A stretch of 64,000 nt of DNA from an uncultured Saprospiraceae bacterium (GTDB lineage: Bacteria; Bacteroidota; Bacteroidia; Chitinophagales; Saprospiraceae). The translations under genes and the position numbers were made by a program. The notes under the pieces are model-generated. The model was not told the DNA's origin. It did not search any database and worked only from the letters and a program-made list of their open reading frames with translations. Shown one piece after another: positions 17,901 through 26,492 of the stretch (position 1 is its first letter; the number at the start of each line of letters is the position of its first letter). The stretch spans positions 62,001-126,000 of the forward strand of contig CAKZQC010000026.1 of NCBI GenBank assembly GCA_937139495.1, in the 5' to 3' direction.

Positions 17901-19711
17901 GCAATGGTGCAACCGATGGTATATTGACTGCTAGTGCTACTGGAGGAAACGCCGCTAGCTACACTTACAACTGGTCGAATGGTCAAAATGGTGCTACTAT
18001 CAATAATTTGATGGCGGGGACTTATACCGTAACCGTTACTGATGCTAATGGTTGTACTACTACCAATTCAGAAATACTTACTGAACCTAGCCCAATTGTC
18101 ACCACCATCAATACTATTGCTACTATTTCTTGTAACGGTGGCAATAATGGTGCTTTGACTGTAAGTGCTACTGGTGGAAACGCTACTAGCTACACTTACA
18201 ACTGGTCGAATGGACTAAATGGTGCTACTATCCCTAACTTAACAGCTGGCGCTTATACAGTGACTGTTACTGATGCTAATGGTTGTACTACTACCAATTC
18301 AGAAACACTTACTGAACCTACTGTTGTAGTACCAACGATCAGTTTGGTTAGTCCGATCAACTGCCCGAATGGTAGTACGGGTGCTTTGTCTGTAACTGCC
18401 ACAGGTGGCAATCCAAACAGCTATACTTACAGCTGGTCGAATGGGCAAAATGGTGCTTCTATCGTTAACTTGATGGCTGGCACTTATACCGTAACGGCTA
18501 CAGATGCTAGCGGTTGTACTGCTACTGCTAATTATACGTTGAGCGATCCCACAGCTATCCTTCCTACTATTATTGCTACTAGTACTATTAGTTGCAATGG
18601 TGGTAACAATGGTGCTTTGAGTGCGAGTGCTACTGGCGGAAACGCTAGTAACTATACTTACTTATGGTCCAATGGGCAAGCTATTGATAATATTAGCAAT
18701 CTAGTGGCGGGTACTTATTCCGTGACCGTTACTGATGCCAATGGTTGTGTTGCTACCACTTCTCGCACACTCAACAATCCTGCTCCTATTGTAGCTTCTG
18801 CTACCGTTACTAGTCAAGCAGGTTGTAGTGGCTCCAATACAGGCGCTATTACGGCGGCGGCTACGGGTGGTTCTACCAACAACTATACTTACTTATGGTC
18901 CAATGGACAAGCTACTGCTAGTATCAGCAATTTGCCAGCAGGTACCTACACCGTAACCGCTACAGACAATGGCTGTTCGGGAACTACTTCGGCTACGATT
19001 AGTCCAGCAGGCAACTTAACTGTCAATACCACTATCAACAGTACTATTGATTGTAATGGTGATGCGACGGGTAGTGTTACAGCTGCAGCCAATGGAGGAA
19101 ATACTGCTAACTACACCTACGCTTGGTCCAATGGACAAGCTACTGCTAGTATCAGCAATTTGCCAGCAGGCACTTACACCGTAACCGCCACCAACAATGG
19201 TTGTACGGCTGTTAGTACCGTTACGTTGTCTCAACCTACTTTGTTGACTGCCACTGCCAATGACAATGGCGATGGCTCGGCTACGGTACTTCCAAACGGC
19301 GGTACGGCTAACTATACTTACTTATGGTCTGATGGTCAAGTAAATGCTACTGCTGCGAATTTGACTAATGGCACTTACACCGTAACGGTTACGGATGCGA
19401 ACAACTGTTCGACTACGGCTTCTGTTACGGTTATTGTTTCTGGATTGGATAACATCGCCAATTTATCGGCTTTCGATATTCTACCCAACCCAAATACTGG
19501 TAACTTCCACGTACAAATCGACTTGACTACGGTTCAGGCTGGAAACGTACAAGTCGTCAACGTATTGGGACAAGTACTACGTACCTACAATTTTGAAGCA
19601 CAATCGGTCACGCTTCCTATAGAAATACAGGAGCAAACTAGTGGTGTTTATTTTGTAGTATTGAATACTAGCAACCAAACCGTAACACGCAAAGTAACAG
19701 TTAGTAAATAA
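14942..19711 (+). CDS. T9SS-secreted SprB-repeat adhesin with P domain
   Basis: 1589-aa paralogue of the preceding protein without a protease domain. Residues 1-20 are a signal peptide. A P domain follows (about 22-165; FNGENPAGTWTLTVSDG). Then a CARDB-like plus jelly-roll module occurs twice in tandem (about 165-455 and 460-735; each with DAGIS, LQN(F/Y)GTT, YRKGG and NNVYLDNINI or NNMFLDNINV). About ten SprB-type repeats run from about 740 to 1500, then a T9SS type A sorting domain ends the protein. The first five repeats differ from those of the neighbour; the last five and the sorting domain are identical to it. It is likely a surface adhesin or gliding-related filament, inferred from SprB of gliding Bacteroidota. 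Its own promoter (14774-14804) and a terminator on either side make it a separate transcription unit. Confidence 0.88.
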   Translation: MKKITLLWCLILLATNSFAQTCNVFVSPNANQVISTTGTPTITSTVTVPTAGIVTDINVLNLTGLHTYMGDLTFTLTSPSGTTVTLIDAICGTDEDFDLELDDAGAAVIPCPATTGLAYQPDFPLSAFNGENPAGTWTLTVSDGASADGGNLVSWSLEVCASTVAPIDAGISLFVNPTDGLRTCTSNPIVPIVRLQNFGTTTLTSTTINYDIDGGANNTFNWVGNLVAGASIDVTLPAITGPTPGVFTVNASTNTPNGSADGNITNDSASAVTQFIQSTTFPYTEGFNGGAIPTNMIVSQSPNDGNPWTYNAASAYGIGTGSIRMDNFSVNTNNTFDFAFAPRLDLSAQTNAQLTFDVAYARYNALNSDTISVFVSTDCGDNYTLVYRKGGTDLSTAPDDTTAFTPTSTQWRNETVSLNAYAGNPNVLVLFYSEGNYGNNVYLDNINITSVAAPVDAGISSFTDPTNGVRICSNNPIAPTVRLQNYGTTPLTSTTINYDIDGGVNNTFNWTGNLAAGDSIDVTLPAITAPTPNVFTIYASTNMPNGNTDGNILNDSASTVSQLIQSATFPYSESFNGGAVPTNILISENPVDGNPWTYNTASAYGIGTGCISMDNFVTNTRNTLDFAFLPHLDFSGQTSVELTFDIAYASYTATISDTLSVFISTDCGNSYTMIYRKGGSDLATAPDTTNAFIPTATQWRNETISLAAYDGNPNVLILFYHEGNYANNMFLDNINVLSPVVCNIAPTATIVNPVSCNNGNDGAVSAAANNGLAPYTYSWSNGQNGATITNLTGGTYTVTVTDANSCTATTAITLVDPTAISSSLSVVDSVSCNNTNTGRIQATATGGTTGYTYALGTATQTTPTFSNLAAGTYTVTITDANGCITTTNSVTLSNPSVLIATATTTNIISCNGANDGTLTANASGGNSNSYTYSWSNGQNGATINNLMAGTYTVTITDANGCTAIYSETLTEPSPIISTINTVAAISCNGATDGILTASATGGNAASYTYNWSNGQNGATINNLMAGTYTVTVTDANGCTTTNSEILTEPSPIVTTINTIATISCNGGNNGALTVSATGGNATSYTYNWSNGLNGATIPNLTAGAYTVTVTDANGCTTTNSETLTEPTVVVPTISLVSPINCPNGSTGALSVTATGGNPNSYTYSWSNGQNGASIVNLMAGTYTVTATDASGCTATANYTLSDPTAILPTIIATSTISCNGGNNGALSASATGGNASNYTYLWSNGQAIDNISNLVAGTYSVTVTDANGCVATTSRTLNNPAPIVASATVTSQAGCSGSNTGAITAAATGGSTNNYTYLWSNGQATASISNLPAGTYTVTATDNGCSGTTSATISPAGNLTVNTTINSTIDCNGDATGSVTAAANGGNTANYTYAWSNGQATASISNLPAGTYTVTATNNGCTAVSTVTLSQPTLLTATANDNGDGSATVLPNGGTANYTYLWSDGQVNATAANLTNGTYTVTVTDANNCSTTASVTVIVSGLDNIANLSAFDILPNPNTGNFHVQIDLTTVQAGNVQVVNVLGQVLRTYNFEAQSVTLPIEIQEQTSGVYFVVLNTSNQTVTRKVTVSK

Positions 19712-19780
19712 GCATTCTTTATTTGGCGAAAGCCAAATAGTAAGAGGCTACTCGATTCATTTCGAGTAGCCTCTTTTTTT
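18326..19780 (+). repeat. 1,455-bp direct repeat, copy 2
   Basis: Second copy of the tract at 13194-14648, in the same orientation. Perfect identity over coding DNA, stop codon, GAAA-loop hairpin and terminator indicates very recent duplication or gene conversion, because the upstream halves of the two genes have diverged clearly. Confidence 0.95.
19720..19780 (+). terminator. Tandem hairpins: GAAA-loop stem and intrinsic terminator (copy 2)
   Basis: Same structure as 14588-14648: TATTTGGC-GAAA-GCCAAATA at 19720-19739, then a 12-bp stem at 19743-19774 with seven T. Confidence 0.88.
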
Positions 19781-20085
19781 ATGCTTTTAGTTTATTTTTC
19801 ACATAAAACTGTACACTTTTTGCCTGAAGGCTAAAAAAATAAAAAAAGTGCCACTGATTTGCACTGATTCCTTTTCAGAATGAAGGCTAAAAATCACTTT
19901 AAGTTATTTAATTCCTTCTTGGAAACACGCTATTAAGCTATATTTTTAGACAAGCATTAAAAAAGCTATTGTCGGAAGTCTAACCTCTAGTATCTAACAG
20001 CAAAGTGGTCTTATTACACGCAACGCTAACTTTTATTCTTTTCCAAAAAATGACGCTAGCTAAAAAGTGTACGGTTTTATATTTT
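19781..20085. other. Intergenic region between convergent genes, with a repeat element
   Basis: No gene is visible. GTACACTTTTT at 19811-19821 is the exact reverse complement of AAAAAGTGTAC at 20062-20072, so the 262 bp between could be an element bounded by 11-bp inverted repeats. It includes the dispersed repeat described at 19951-20072. Confidence 0.5.
19951..20072 (+). repeat. Dispersed intergenic repeat, copy A
   Basis: Shares long stretches with 61761-61909 (CAAGCATTAA, AAGCTATTGT, CTAGTATCT, GCAACGCTAACTTTTATT, TGACGCTAGCTAAAAAGTG) and its last half with 44759-44824. The right end abuts the 3' end of the minus-strand DUF457-type gene. Confidence 0.8.
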
Positions 20086-21048
20086 TTATTCTTGACCAAC
20101 CGTTCCTGAAGAAAATTCAGATTTACCTGCTGCCGTTTTTATTTCAAAATAACCTGCTGTTGGCACTTTTTTGTCATCAGCCATTATTGTTCCTCGCATA
20201 TCCACTTGTAGGTTATAAATCCGAATGCCCTCCTGGCTTTTTTCAACGGTATAAAACCCTTTCGCAAACCAACGCATCGTTTCAGCCGTCGTGCTGTCTA
20301 TTTCATTTAGATAAGATTCATTAATTGGAAATGCTTCGATGGAATAGTCTTCCTTCTCCAACATCGAATAGTGCAACATATACAAACTATCCCTTCCTTT
20401 GGCTACGCCATACCAATTTAGATTGGCTATTCCCACAGGCATCGTCAACAAGGATTGATAACTTATGTTTTGTTCCGCAAACTTAGCCGAAATGGCAGCT
20501 TCTACCTGTTGCTTATTGAAAAGTGTAAGAAGTAAATAGGCAGAACTAATAATCAATCCATAATAATTAACTACCGCTCGTTTATCAGATTTTCGATATA
20601 TCCACAGACTCAAAACTAAGCCAACTATCAGAGGAACTGTATAAAGTGGATCGACTACATTGATACAATCAAAACCTACTCTTTGATTGCTAAACGGCAA
20701 AAACAACTGTGTACCATAAGCCGTAAAAGTATCTAATAAGGTATGTGTAAAAAGACAGAGCCATACAAACAGCAAATTTTTCTTGAAAGAAATTGTCGCA
20801 AACCATTTTGTCCTGTTGAGGACAAAGGCAATAAGAAATGCTCCTAAAATACCACAGAGAATTGAATGACTAAATCCCCTATGAATACTCAACATATCCA
20901 ACTTGTCGTAAAATAAAAAAAGTAGCACATCCAAATCAGGGATTGTGGCGACTATTGCTCCTACCAAGGCTCCTTTGTTGCCAATTTTTTTGCCAAGAAT
21001 GGCTTCTCCAATTGCCGCTCCTAATACACCTTGAGTAATACTGTCCAT
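20086..21048 (-). CDS. DUF457-type membrane-bound metal-dependent hydrolase (YdjM-like)
   Basis: 320-aa protein of the family described as LexA-binding, inner-membrane-associated putative hydrolases. The N-terminus is characteristic: MDSITQGVLGAAIGEA, then ATIPDLDVLLF (metal-binding-type Asp residues) and HRGFSHSILCG (conserved His residues). Four to five hydrophobic segments follow, then a soluble C-terminal region of about 140 residues (from VEAAISAKF) that would lie outside the membrane core. The reaction catalysed is not established. It lies 17 bp downstream of the HD-type gene on the same strand, so the two are probably co-transcribed. Confidence 0.82.
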   Translation of the reverse strand: MDSITQGVLGAAIGEAILGKKIGNKGALVGAIVATIPDLDVLLFLFYDKLDMLSIHRGFSHSILCGILGAFLIAFVLNRTKWFATISFKKNLLFVWLCLFTHTLLDTFTAYGTQLFLPFSNQRVGFDCINVVDPLYTVPLIVGLVLSLWIYRKSDKRAVVNYYGLIISSAYLLLTLFNKQQVEAAISAKFAEQNISYQSLLTMPVGIANLNWYGVAKGRDSLYMLHYSMLEKEDYSIEAFPINESYLNEIDSTTAETMRWFAKGFYTVEKSQEGIRIYNLQVDMRGTIMADDKKVPTAGYFEIKTAAGKSEFSSGTVGQE

Positions 21049-21065
21049 TTGAGTTATTTAATCTA

Positions 21066-21695
21066 CTAGAATAACACCACCTCTATTTCCTCAATTCTAT
21101 TTTCGAGCCAAGCAATGGGAGCTTGGTATTTGTCGCCTGTTTGTGTATCACATTTAAAAAAAAGATAGAAAAGCTGAAGGTTTTCGCCTAATCTTTTGGT
21201 CAGTTTTTGTAGTCGTGCCGTAGCGGCTTCCTTCCGACCGTAACGAGCTGCTTGCCACGCATAATAAGCTTCATCATGCAATTCGATGACATCTAATACC
21301 GCTTGATCGGTCGTATATTTTTTGGCAAATTTGAGGGCGTAAATAGCGTGGTGTTTTGTCCAGTCTGTTCGTGGGCGTTCCTTTTCTTCCAGATGCTTGA
21401 AAGTATCGTGCAAGATGGTCACCAAACGCAAACGTTCTCTCATCTGAGGGTGTGTCGTGGCTTTATCTACATTGGCGAGTACTTCGTTGATGTGATAAAG
21501 TACCTTGCCTTCTGGGTGACCAAAGCGTGGAACACCCCAAAAAGCACCTGTTTGCCATTCTTGGTTGGCAATAATTTTTTGTTCGAGCAATGTTTCGGGC
21601 TGCACGAGCTCCTCTATGAGTCGCCAGTTATCGTTCTTGCTTGTCTTTATCATTGGATTCGGTTTCCAGTTCCTTTGCTGACTTATTATATTCAT
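21066..21695 (-). CDS. HD-domain-like protein, function unknown
   Basis: About 209 aa. The ATG at 21695 is preferred because GGAGGG lies a few bases upstream; alternatives are the ATGs at 21707 and 21653. The pattern is HD-phosphohydrolase-like: a His in HPEGKVLYHINEV, the HD pair in VTILHDTFKHLEE, a HH in DWTKHHAIYAL, and an acidic residue in VIELHDEAYYAW. HD proteins hydrolyse phosphate esters, often nucleotides, but the substrate cannot be read here. The protein is cytoplasmic, with no signal or membrane segment. A bidirectional-looking terminator separates it from kdsA. Confidence concerns the HD fold, not a specific activity. Confidence 0.6.
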   Translation of the reverse strand: MNIISQQRNWKPNPMIKTSKNDNWRLIEELVQPETLLEQKIIANQEWQTGAFWGVPRFGHPEGKVLYHINEVLANVDKATTHPQMRERLRLVTILHDTFKHLEEKERPRTDWTKHHAIYALKFAKKYTTDQAVLDVIELHDEAYYAWQAARYGRKEAATARLQKLTKRLGENLQLFYLFFKCDTQTGDKYQAPIAWLENRIEEIEVVLF

Positions 21696-21762
21696 AGTAC
21701 CCTCCATTTCATGAAAAGAAAACACCTGTTTGGAGGGGCTCTCTTAGGAATAGTAGCTAGAC

Positions 21763-21797
21763 AAAAATTGCATCTAAATTGTTTAGATGCAATTTTT
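21763..21797 (-). terminator. Terminator after kdsA (bidirectional in appearance)
   Basis: AAAAATTGCATCTAAA (21763-21778) pairs over 16 bp with its reverse complement at 21782-21797 around a 3-nt loop. The A and T ends supply a T tail on either strand. It lies between kdsA and the HD-type gene. Confidence 0.75.
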
Positions 21798-21942
21798 ATG
21801 GCTGAAGTGTTTAGAGAATAAATGAAATAGCAAATATCCTACCGAACGTTAAGGAAGACTAAAAAATAACGAACTATCCAAAGGATTTAACACTCCTAAT
21901 ACTACAACGTAGTACAGTGTCCAAGTGTTACCTTTTTTTGTT

Positions 21943-22746
21943 TTATCGCAAATTCAATTGGATAATTTTATCCAAATCTTCTAACAGATTGGGCAGCTCA
22001 GACAACGGAATCATATTGGGACCATCGCACAATGCTTGTTCTGGATGTGGATGCGTTTCCACAAAAAAACCACGTACACCTACTGCCGCTGCTGCTTTTG
22101 CCAAATAAGGTGCATATTGGCTATTACCGCCACTTTTGCCTACTCCACCACCTGGTTTTTGCACCGAATGCGTCGCATCCATCACTATTGGGTAACCATA
22201 TTCTTTCATTTCGAGTACCCCTGTATAATCCACCACCAAGTTATTGAAACCAAACATAGTCCCTCTTTCGGTCAATAGAATTTGTCGCTGTCCTGTCGAT
22301 TCGATTTTAGCCAATACATATTGCATATCTTGAGGCGAAAGAAATTGAGCTTTCTTGACATTAACGATTGCTTCTGTATTGGCTGCCGCCAACAACAAAT
22401 CTGTTTGACGACACAAAAAAGCAGGAATTTGAAGAATATCAACTACTTCTGCTACAATTGCTGCTTGGTCTGGCTGATGAATATCCGTAAGAATGGGCAA
22501 ACCTGTTTCGGCTTTTACTTTCTGCAATACCGCCAAACCTGCCGCCATGCCTAGCCCACGATAAGAATCAACAGAAGTACGATTAGCTTTATCAAAAGAA
22601 GCTTTGAATACAAAAGTAAAATTGCTAAACCGAGCTTGCAACGCCTTGATTTCGTACGCAATATCAAGCGTCATTTTTTCTGATTCTATTACGCAAGGAC
22701 CTGCAATAATGAAAGGTTTATTTTGTAATTGTTGGTATAAATTCAT
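21943..22746 (-). CDS. kdsA: 3-deoxy-8-phosphooctulonate synthase (Kdo-8-phosphate synthase)
   Basis: Condenses phosphoenolpyruvate with D-arabinose 5-phosphate to Kdo-8-P, the precursor of the Kdo sugar of lipopolysaccharide, which fits a Gram-negative envelope. The ATG at 22746 is chosen since MNLYQQLQNKPFIIAGPC is a normal start; the ATG at 22782 adds 12 residues. Conserved blocks: IIAGPCVIES, FKASFDKANRTS, LPILTDIHQP, IPAFLCRQTDLL, LTERGTMFGFNNLV and DATHSVQKPGG. The length of 267 aa is slightly short of the 280-284 aa common elsewhere. The usual RGPG segment reads RGLG here. Other Kdo genes are not in the window. Confidence 0.94.
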   Translation of the reverse strand: MNLYQQLQNKPFIIAGPCVIESEKMTLDIAYEIKALQARFSNFTFVFKASFDKANRTSVDSYRGLGMAAGLAVLQKVKAETGLPILTDIHQPDQAAIVAEVVDILQIPAFLCRQTDLLLAAANTEAIVNVKKAQFLSPQDMQYVLAKIESTGQRQILLTERGTMFGFNNLVVDYTGVLEMKEYGYPIVMDATHSVQKPGGGVGKSGGNSQYAPYLAKAAAAVGVRGFFVETHPHPEQALCDGPNMIPLSELPNLLEDLDKIIQLNLR

Positions 22747-22883
22747 GCTTTTTTTAATAAAATTGTTTGAGCCTATTGGCAATTTTTTCTTTTGATCTTC
22801 TGGTCAAATATCCTATTTTTCAACACAGACTTTTCGACTTCAAATCTTTTGACTTCTGACTTCAGACCTTCTGACTTTTCAAC

Positions 22884-25241
22884 TTACAACTTACAATCAT
22901 TGATACATCGCATCGCTGTTTTCATTTCTTCGGGCGGGAGCCCTGGCAAGTCACGGATTTTTTGCAAATAAGGGGCTGCTTCCACACACTTACCCATTGT
23001 ACAATACGCAATTCCAATATCCAAATCTATCAAGGCATTACTTTCTTGTAGTGCATTGAGCTGCAAGCTATATTCTAGCCATTTCTTGGCGGTCACCAAG
23101 TTAATAGCTCCTCCTTGTTGTGCTTTTTCAAACGTCAACTGCTTGTAACAAACTGCTATATATTGAAGGGCAACAGGATTATTGGGGGTTATTTCTTCTG
23201 CCTTTTGCAATAAACTTAAAGCCCCTGTGAAACTCCCTTGCTGCATCAATACACTCGCTTTGCTAATCATTGCAGACGCATAATCTGGTTTTTCTATCAA
23301 TGCTTGATTATAGTTAGCGACTGCTTTCTGCACGTAGGACGCTCTCAGCGAGTCAGGTGTCCGATTATCTGCAAATGCCATAAAATTATAGCAATTGCCA
23401 AAAAGTTCGTACGTTTTCCATTTATCAACATTAGTTTTTAAAGCTTGTTCAGCTCTAGCCAATGCCAATCTAGGATTGCGCAAACCTAGATAATACGCTC
23501 CTGCTATCACATCTTGTCCTGCATCGCTGTAATCAGTCGGTTGATAGAGTGGGTTTACTATTTTAGAGAGCCAATAAGCAACACCACTTGCTGGAATAGG
23601 TTGCAAATCAGAAAAAATATCGTAGGCTTTATGTTTAGCAAAACCAAAAGAATCAATCAAGTGGTCATTGACTTCTGTTGACTTAACATACACACTAGCC
23701 ACTGCATCTACAAACACCAAATCGTATTTGTTCGACTCTAGTAAATATTTCTGTATGTATTCGAATTCTGGTCGATAAATAACCGCATAATCAAAATCAT
23801 ACAAACTATCCTTCGCCTCAAAGATCTCAGGTATCACTAGCATCTTAGTAAACTCATCAAAAAAATCAGTCGGAAAGATATCTAAATCTCGTAAGTCAAT
23901 GTATGTTTTGAAATCTGGCTGCAATTTCCAAAGCAAATAAGAAGAAGTCAAATAATCGGAAAAGCAAGTGCCTTTTATCTTGTTTTTGATAATAAAATCA
24001 GCTGCTCCTGTAGGATTATAACTTGCCAATACTTGTAGCCCATATTGATCTCTTGAGTTGCTCCATTCGTGATACTTGCCCGTAATGATAGCACCATAAA
24101 ACGCTAACGGCAACAAAATAGCGAGTCCATAACTCAGCTTAGGTTTCTGGATTCGCTGTAACAATAATTCGATAGCCACTGCTACAAAAGGCGTAGCTGC
24201 TATCACAAAAAATGGAATATTGCGATAAGCTGTCAAGCTCAAATAAAAGAGGAGTAAAGCTAGCCCCAAGTTACCTAATCCAAACTGACGGACAATAATT
24301 TGCAACCAATTTTTAGGCGTTATTTTATAGCTGTTTTCTTTTTTGTGGCTACGCCAATACCATGGGAAAGCGACTACTAAAAGTGTAGTAATTACCAAAA
24401 ATACAAGATTGAGATAACCCTGAATCTCTAACCAATACCCCACCTTGAAAACCCCCTTCAATTCCGTCGTATATTGATTGCTCGCCAACTGACCGAAGAT
24501 ATTGAAGGGGTGCAGCCACATCTGATAACCTCTAGGGTTGACCACCATAACAGCCAAAGCTCCCAAGACCGCTATGCTCAATAACTTGGGCGGATTATTA
24601 GCACTTACTTCTTGTTTTTGATAAAAATATTGTAGCCACGTCGCTATCAAATAACCGACCATTAGTACCACACCGATACCAAAAGCTTCGTGCATATTTG
24701 TCCAGAGCAACTGGAGTGGAATCAAGCAAAAAATAAGCCTAGAGGGCTTGCTATGGTATTTCCAAAATAAACAAAGATAGGCTGCCGTCATCAAGTGGCT
24801 CGTCATTTCAGGGCGACCAATCAGGCGATAATCTATGGTATAAAGCAACAATAAACTAGCTAAAACAACGCCTACAAAAGGCAACTTAGAATTATTGCCA
24901 ACAGGCACAACAAGCTGTCTTATTGTCTGTGCAGATTGATAAACCAAACTCAAAACCCCGACCGTAACGGCTGCTTGCAGCACAAAGATGCCTTCTACTC
25001 CTAGCACTTTTTTGATGCCCACAATCAGTATTTCAAACAGCCATTTGACATTAACCCAAGGCGTACCTTGCATCGTATAAGAAAATGGATCGCTTTTGGT
25101 CACTTGACCATTTTCGAGCATCCATTCCCCTGTGCGATACATCCACCAAAGGTCAGGCTCACGCAGTGATTTGAAACTCAATGCAACCCCAACGAGCAGA
25201 CACAAACCCCATGCTATTTTTACTATTGTTTCCTTTTTCAT
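22884..25241 (-). CDS. Polytopic GT-C-like membrane protein with C-terminal TPR domain
   Basis: 785 aa. The first about 420 residues hold roughly ten membrane helices. After the first helix comes REPDLWWMYRTGEWML, then DPFSYTMQGTPWVNVKWLFE, an acidic, Trp-rich periplasmic loop of the kind seen in GT-C glycosyltransferases (PMT/GT39-like), where an Asp/Glu after helix 1 is catalytic. The C-terminal part (about 570-785) is soluble with TPR-like helices (ALARAEQALKTNVDKW, AVANYNQALIEKPDYA). I do not recognise an experimentally described relative, so glycosyl transfer is an inference. The 137 bp between its stop and kdsA contain degenerate GACTTCTGACTT-type repeats. Confidence 0.55.
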   Translation of the reverse strand: MKKETIVKIAWGLCLLVGVALSFKSLREPDLWWMYRTGEWMLENGQVTKSDPFSYTMQGTPWVNVKWLFEILIVGIKKVLGVEGIFVLQAAVTVGVLSLVYQSAQTIRQLVVPVGNNSKLPFVGVVLASLLLLYTIDYRLIGRPEMTSHLMTAAYLCLFWKYHSKPSRLIFCLIPLQLLWTNMHEAFGIGVVLMVGYLIATWLQYFYQKQEVSANNPPKLLSIAVLGALAVMVVNPRGYQMWLHPFNIFGQLASNQYTTELKGVFKVGYWLEIQGYLNLVFLVITTLLVVAFPWYWRSHKKENSYKITPKNWLQIIVRQFGLGNLGLALLLFYLSLTAYRNIPFFVIAATPFVAVAIELLLQRIQKPKLSYGLAILLPLAFYGAIITGKYHEWSNSRDQYGLQVLASYNPTGAADFIIKNKIKGTCFSDYLTSSYLLWKLQPDFKTYIDLRDLDIFPTDFFDEFTKMLVIPEIFEAKDSLYDFDYAVIYRPEFEYIQKYLLESNKYDLVFVDAVASVYVKSTEVNDHLIDSFGFAKHKAYDIFSDLQPIPASGVAYWLSKIVNPLYQPTDYSDAGQDVIAGAYYLGLRNPRLALARAEQALKTNVDKWKTYELFGNCYNFMAFADNRTPDSLRASYVQKAVANYNQALIEKPDYASAMISKASVLMQQGSFTGALSLLQKAEEITPNNPVALQYIAVCYKQLTFEKAQQGGAINLVTAKKWLEYSLQLNALQESNALIDLDIGIAYCTMGKCVEAAPYLQKIRDLPGLPPEEMKTAMRCINDCKL

Positions 25242-25304
25242 ATCTTATTTAAATTCTACTTAGAGAGTATCCAAGTACTACTTTTATATACTCGAATTAC
25301 GACC

Positions 25305-26339
25305 TTAACAAGGCATTTTTTTGTGCTTTCTGAGGCAACAATCCTTGTATTTTTTGCCACTACCACAAGGACAAGCAGCATTGCGCCCTACTTGCTTACC
25401 TCTAGTATTCATCATATCCCGTAAGGAGTTTTTGAGGCGACTGCGTGTATCTTGCTGAAAAACACGTGTCAGCATCTCATATAGTTCTGGTTTATTCTTT
25501 TTTAAGGCTTTGGGGTGTTCGAAAAAATACTCCGAAGCTACCGCAAAAAATTCTACTCGATTGGTAGCCGCATAAGGATTCATTTTTGATTCCTTATCGT
25601 TAATCCGTTCTGTTTCCTTACGGATAATTTCTAGCCAAGGGGCTATATATTGATGTTCCATAAATTTTTCGGGGACACCATCGTAAGAGCCATCAGCAGC
25701 ATCTAATAAATGAACAAATTCATGAATACCTACATTTTTTTTATCATTGTGTATATCAAAACCAGCAATTAGTGCTGGCTTCGACAATATCATAACTCCC
25801 TGCATGACACCCGTACCAACCATACCTGTTATGTTCCGCCCTTCGCCTTCTAGCGAAAACTTGGAATTGAAAGGACCAGGATAAAGCAAAACTTCTCCTA
25901 AGTTTTCGTACTCCCATTCGGGAAAACTAAAAATAGGAATAATGGCAGAAGAAGCTGTCAACACCAATGCGATATCGTCCACTTCTGTTTTGACTCCTAC
26001 TACACGGACTTCATGCAAAAAAACTTGTATTTCCGACTCAAAATGTCTTTTTTCTGTCTCATCAAGTGCATTATAGAAACTAACATATCGCTCCAGTACT
26101 TTGCGCCAAGCCTCTGGAAAAGGAGTTTTTTCGAGTACTTTTCGTTCTCTATATTTTTTGGTAAAAATACTGTAGGTATTAAAGCAAACCAAACCACCTA
26201 TGGCTAATAAAATATAGCGTGTAGTAGCTGATAAACTAGGGACTTGACTAATCACCATCCAATAGACAAAGGCGATTAGCAAGGTCGCTAACAAAGCAAA
26301 AATTTGATTGGTACGGTTCTTTTGTTTAGATAAATACAT
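25305..26339 (-). CDS. MtfA/M90-type zinc peptidase with SEC-C motif
   Basis: 344 aa. Two N-terminal hydrophobic segments (about 12-50) anchor it in the membrane, then a domain like MtfA (peptidase family M90) follows: GIHEFVHLLDAADGSYDG gives the HExxH zinc site, with AVASEYFFEHP downstream likely supplying the third ligand, and CFNTY and IFSFPEWEY fit the family. The last about 25 residues, GRNAACPCGSGKKYKDCC, are a SEC-C zinc motif as found on SecA. In E. coli MtfA links Mlc to glucose transport, but that partner is not expected here. The SEC-C tail on an M90 peptidase suggests a ribosome or secretion-associated role (inference). Confidence 0.82.
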   Translation of the reverse strand: MYLSKQKNRTNQIFALLATLLIAFVYWMVISQVPSLSATTRYILLAIGGLVCFNTYSIFTKKYRERKVLEKTPFPEAWRKVLERYVSFYNALDETEKRHFESEIQVFLHEVRVVGVKTEVDDIALVLTASSAIIPIFSFPEWEYENLGEVLLYPGPFNSKFSLEGEGRNITGMVGTGVMQGVMILSKPALIAGFDIHNDKKNVGIHEFVHLLDAADGSYDGVPEKFMEHQYIAPWLEIIRKETERINDKESKMNPYAATNRVEFFAVASEYFFEHPKALKKNKPELYEMLTRVFQQDTRSRLKNSLRDMMNTRGKQVGRNAACPCGSGKKYKDCCLRKHKKMPC

Positions 26340-26492
26340 AACTTGGTATTAGATGAGTTGAAATAGTATCCTTAATTACTATTGTCCCTAAAATTAATCT
26401 TTTTTAGTTTATATTCAGATATTAGCAGAGCATTAATAAATGATTGGTCCCAAACGCCTCTCTTTTATAGACAATTCAACAAAAATAAAGTT

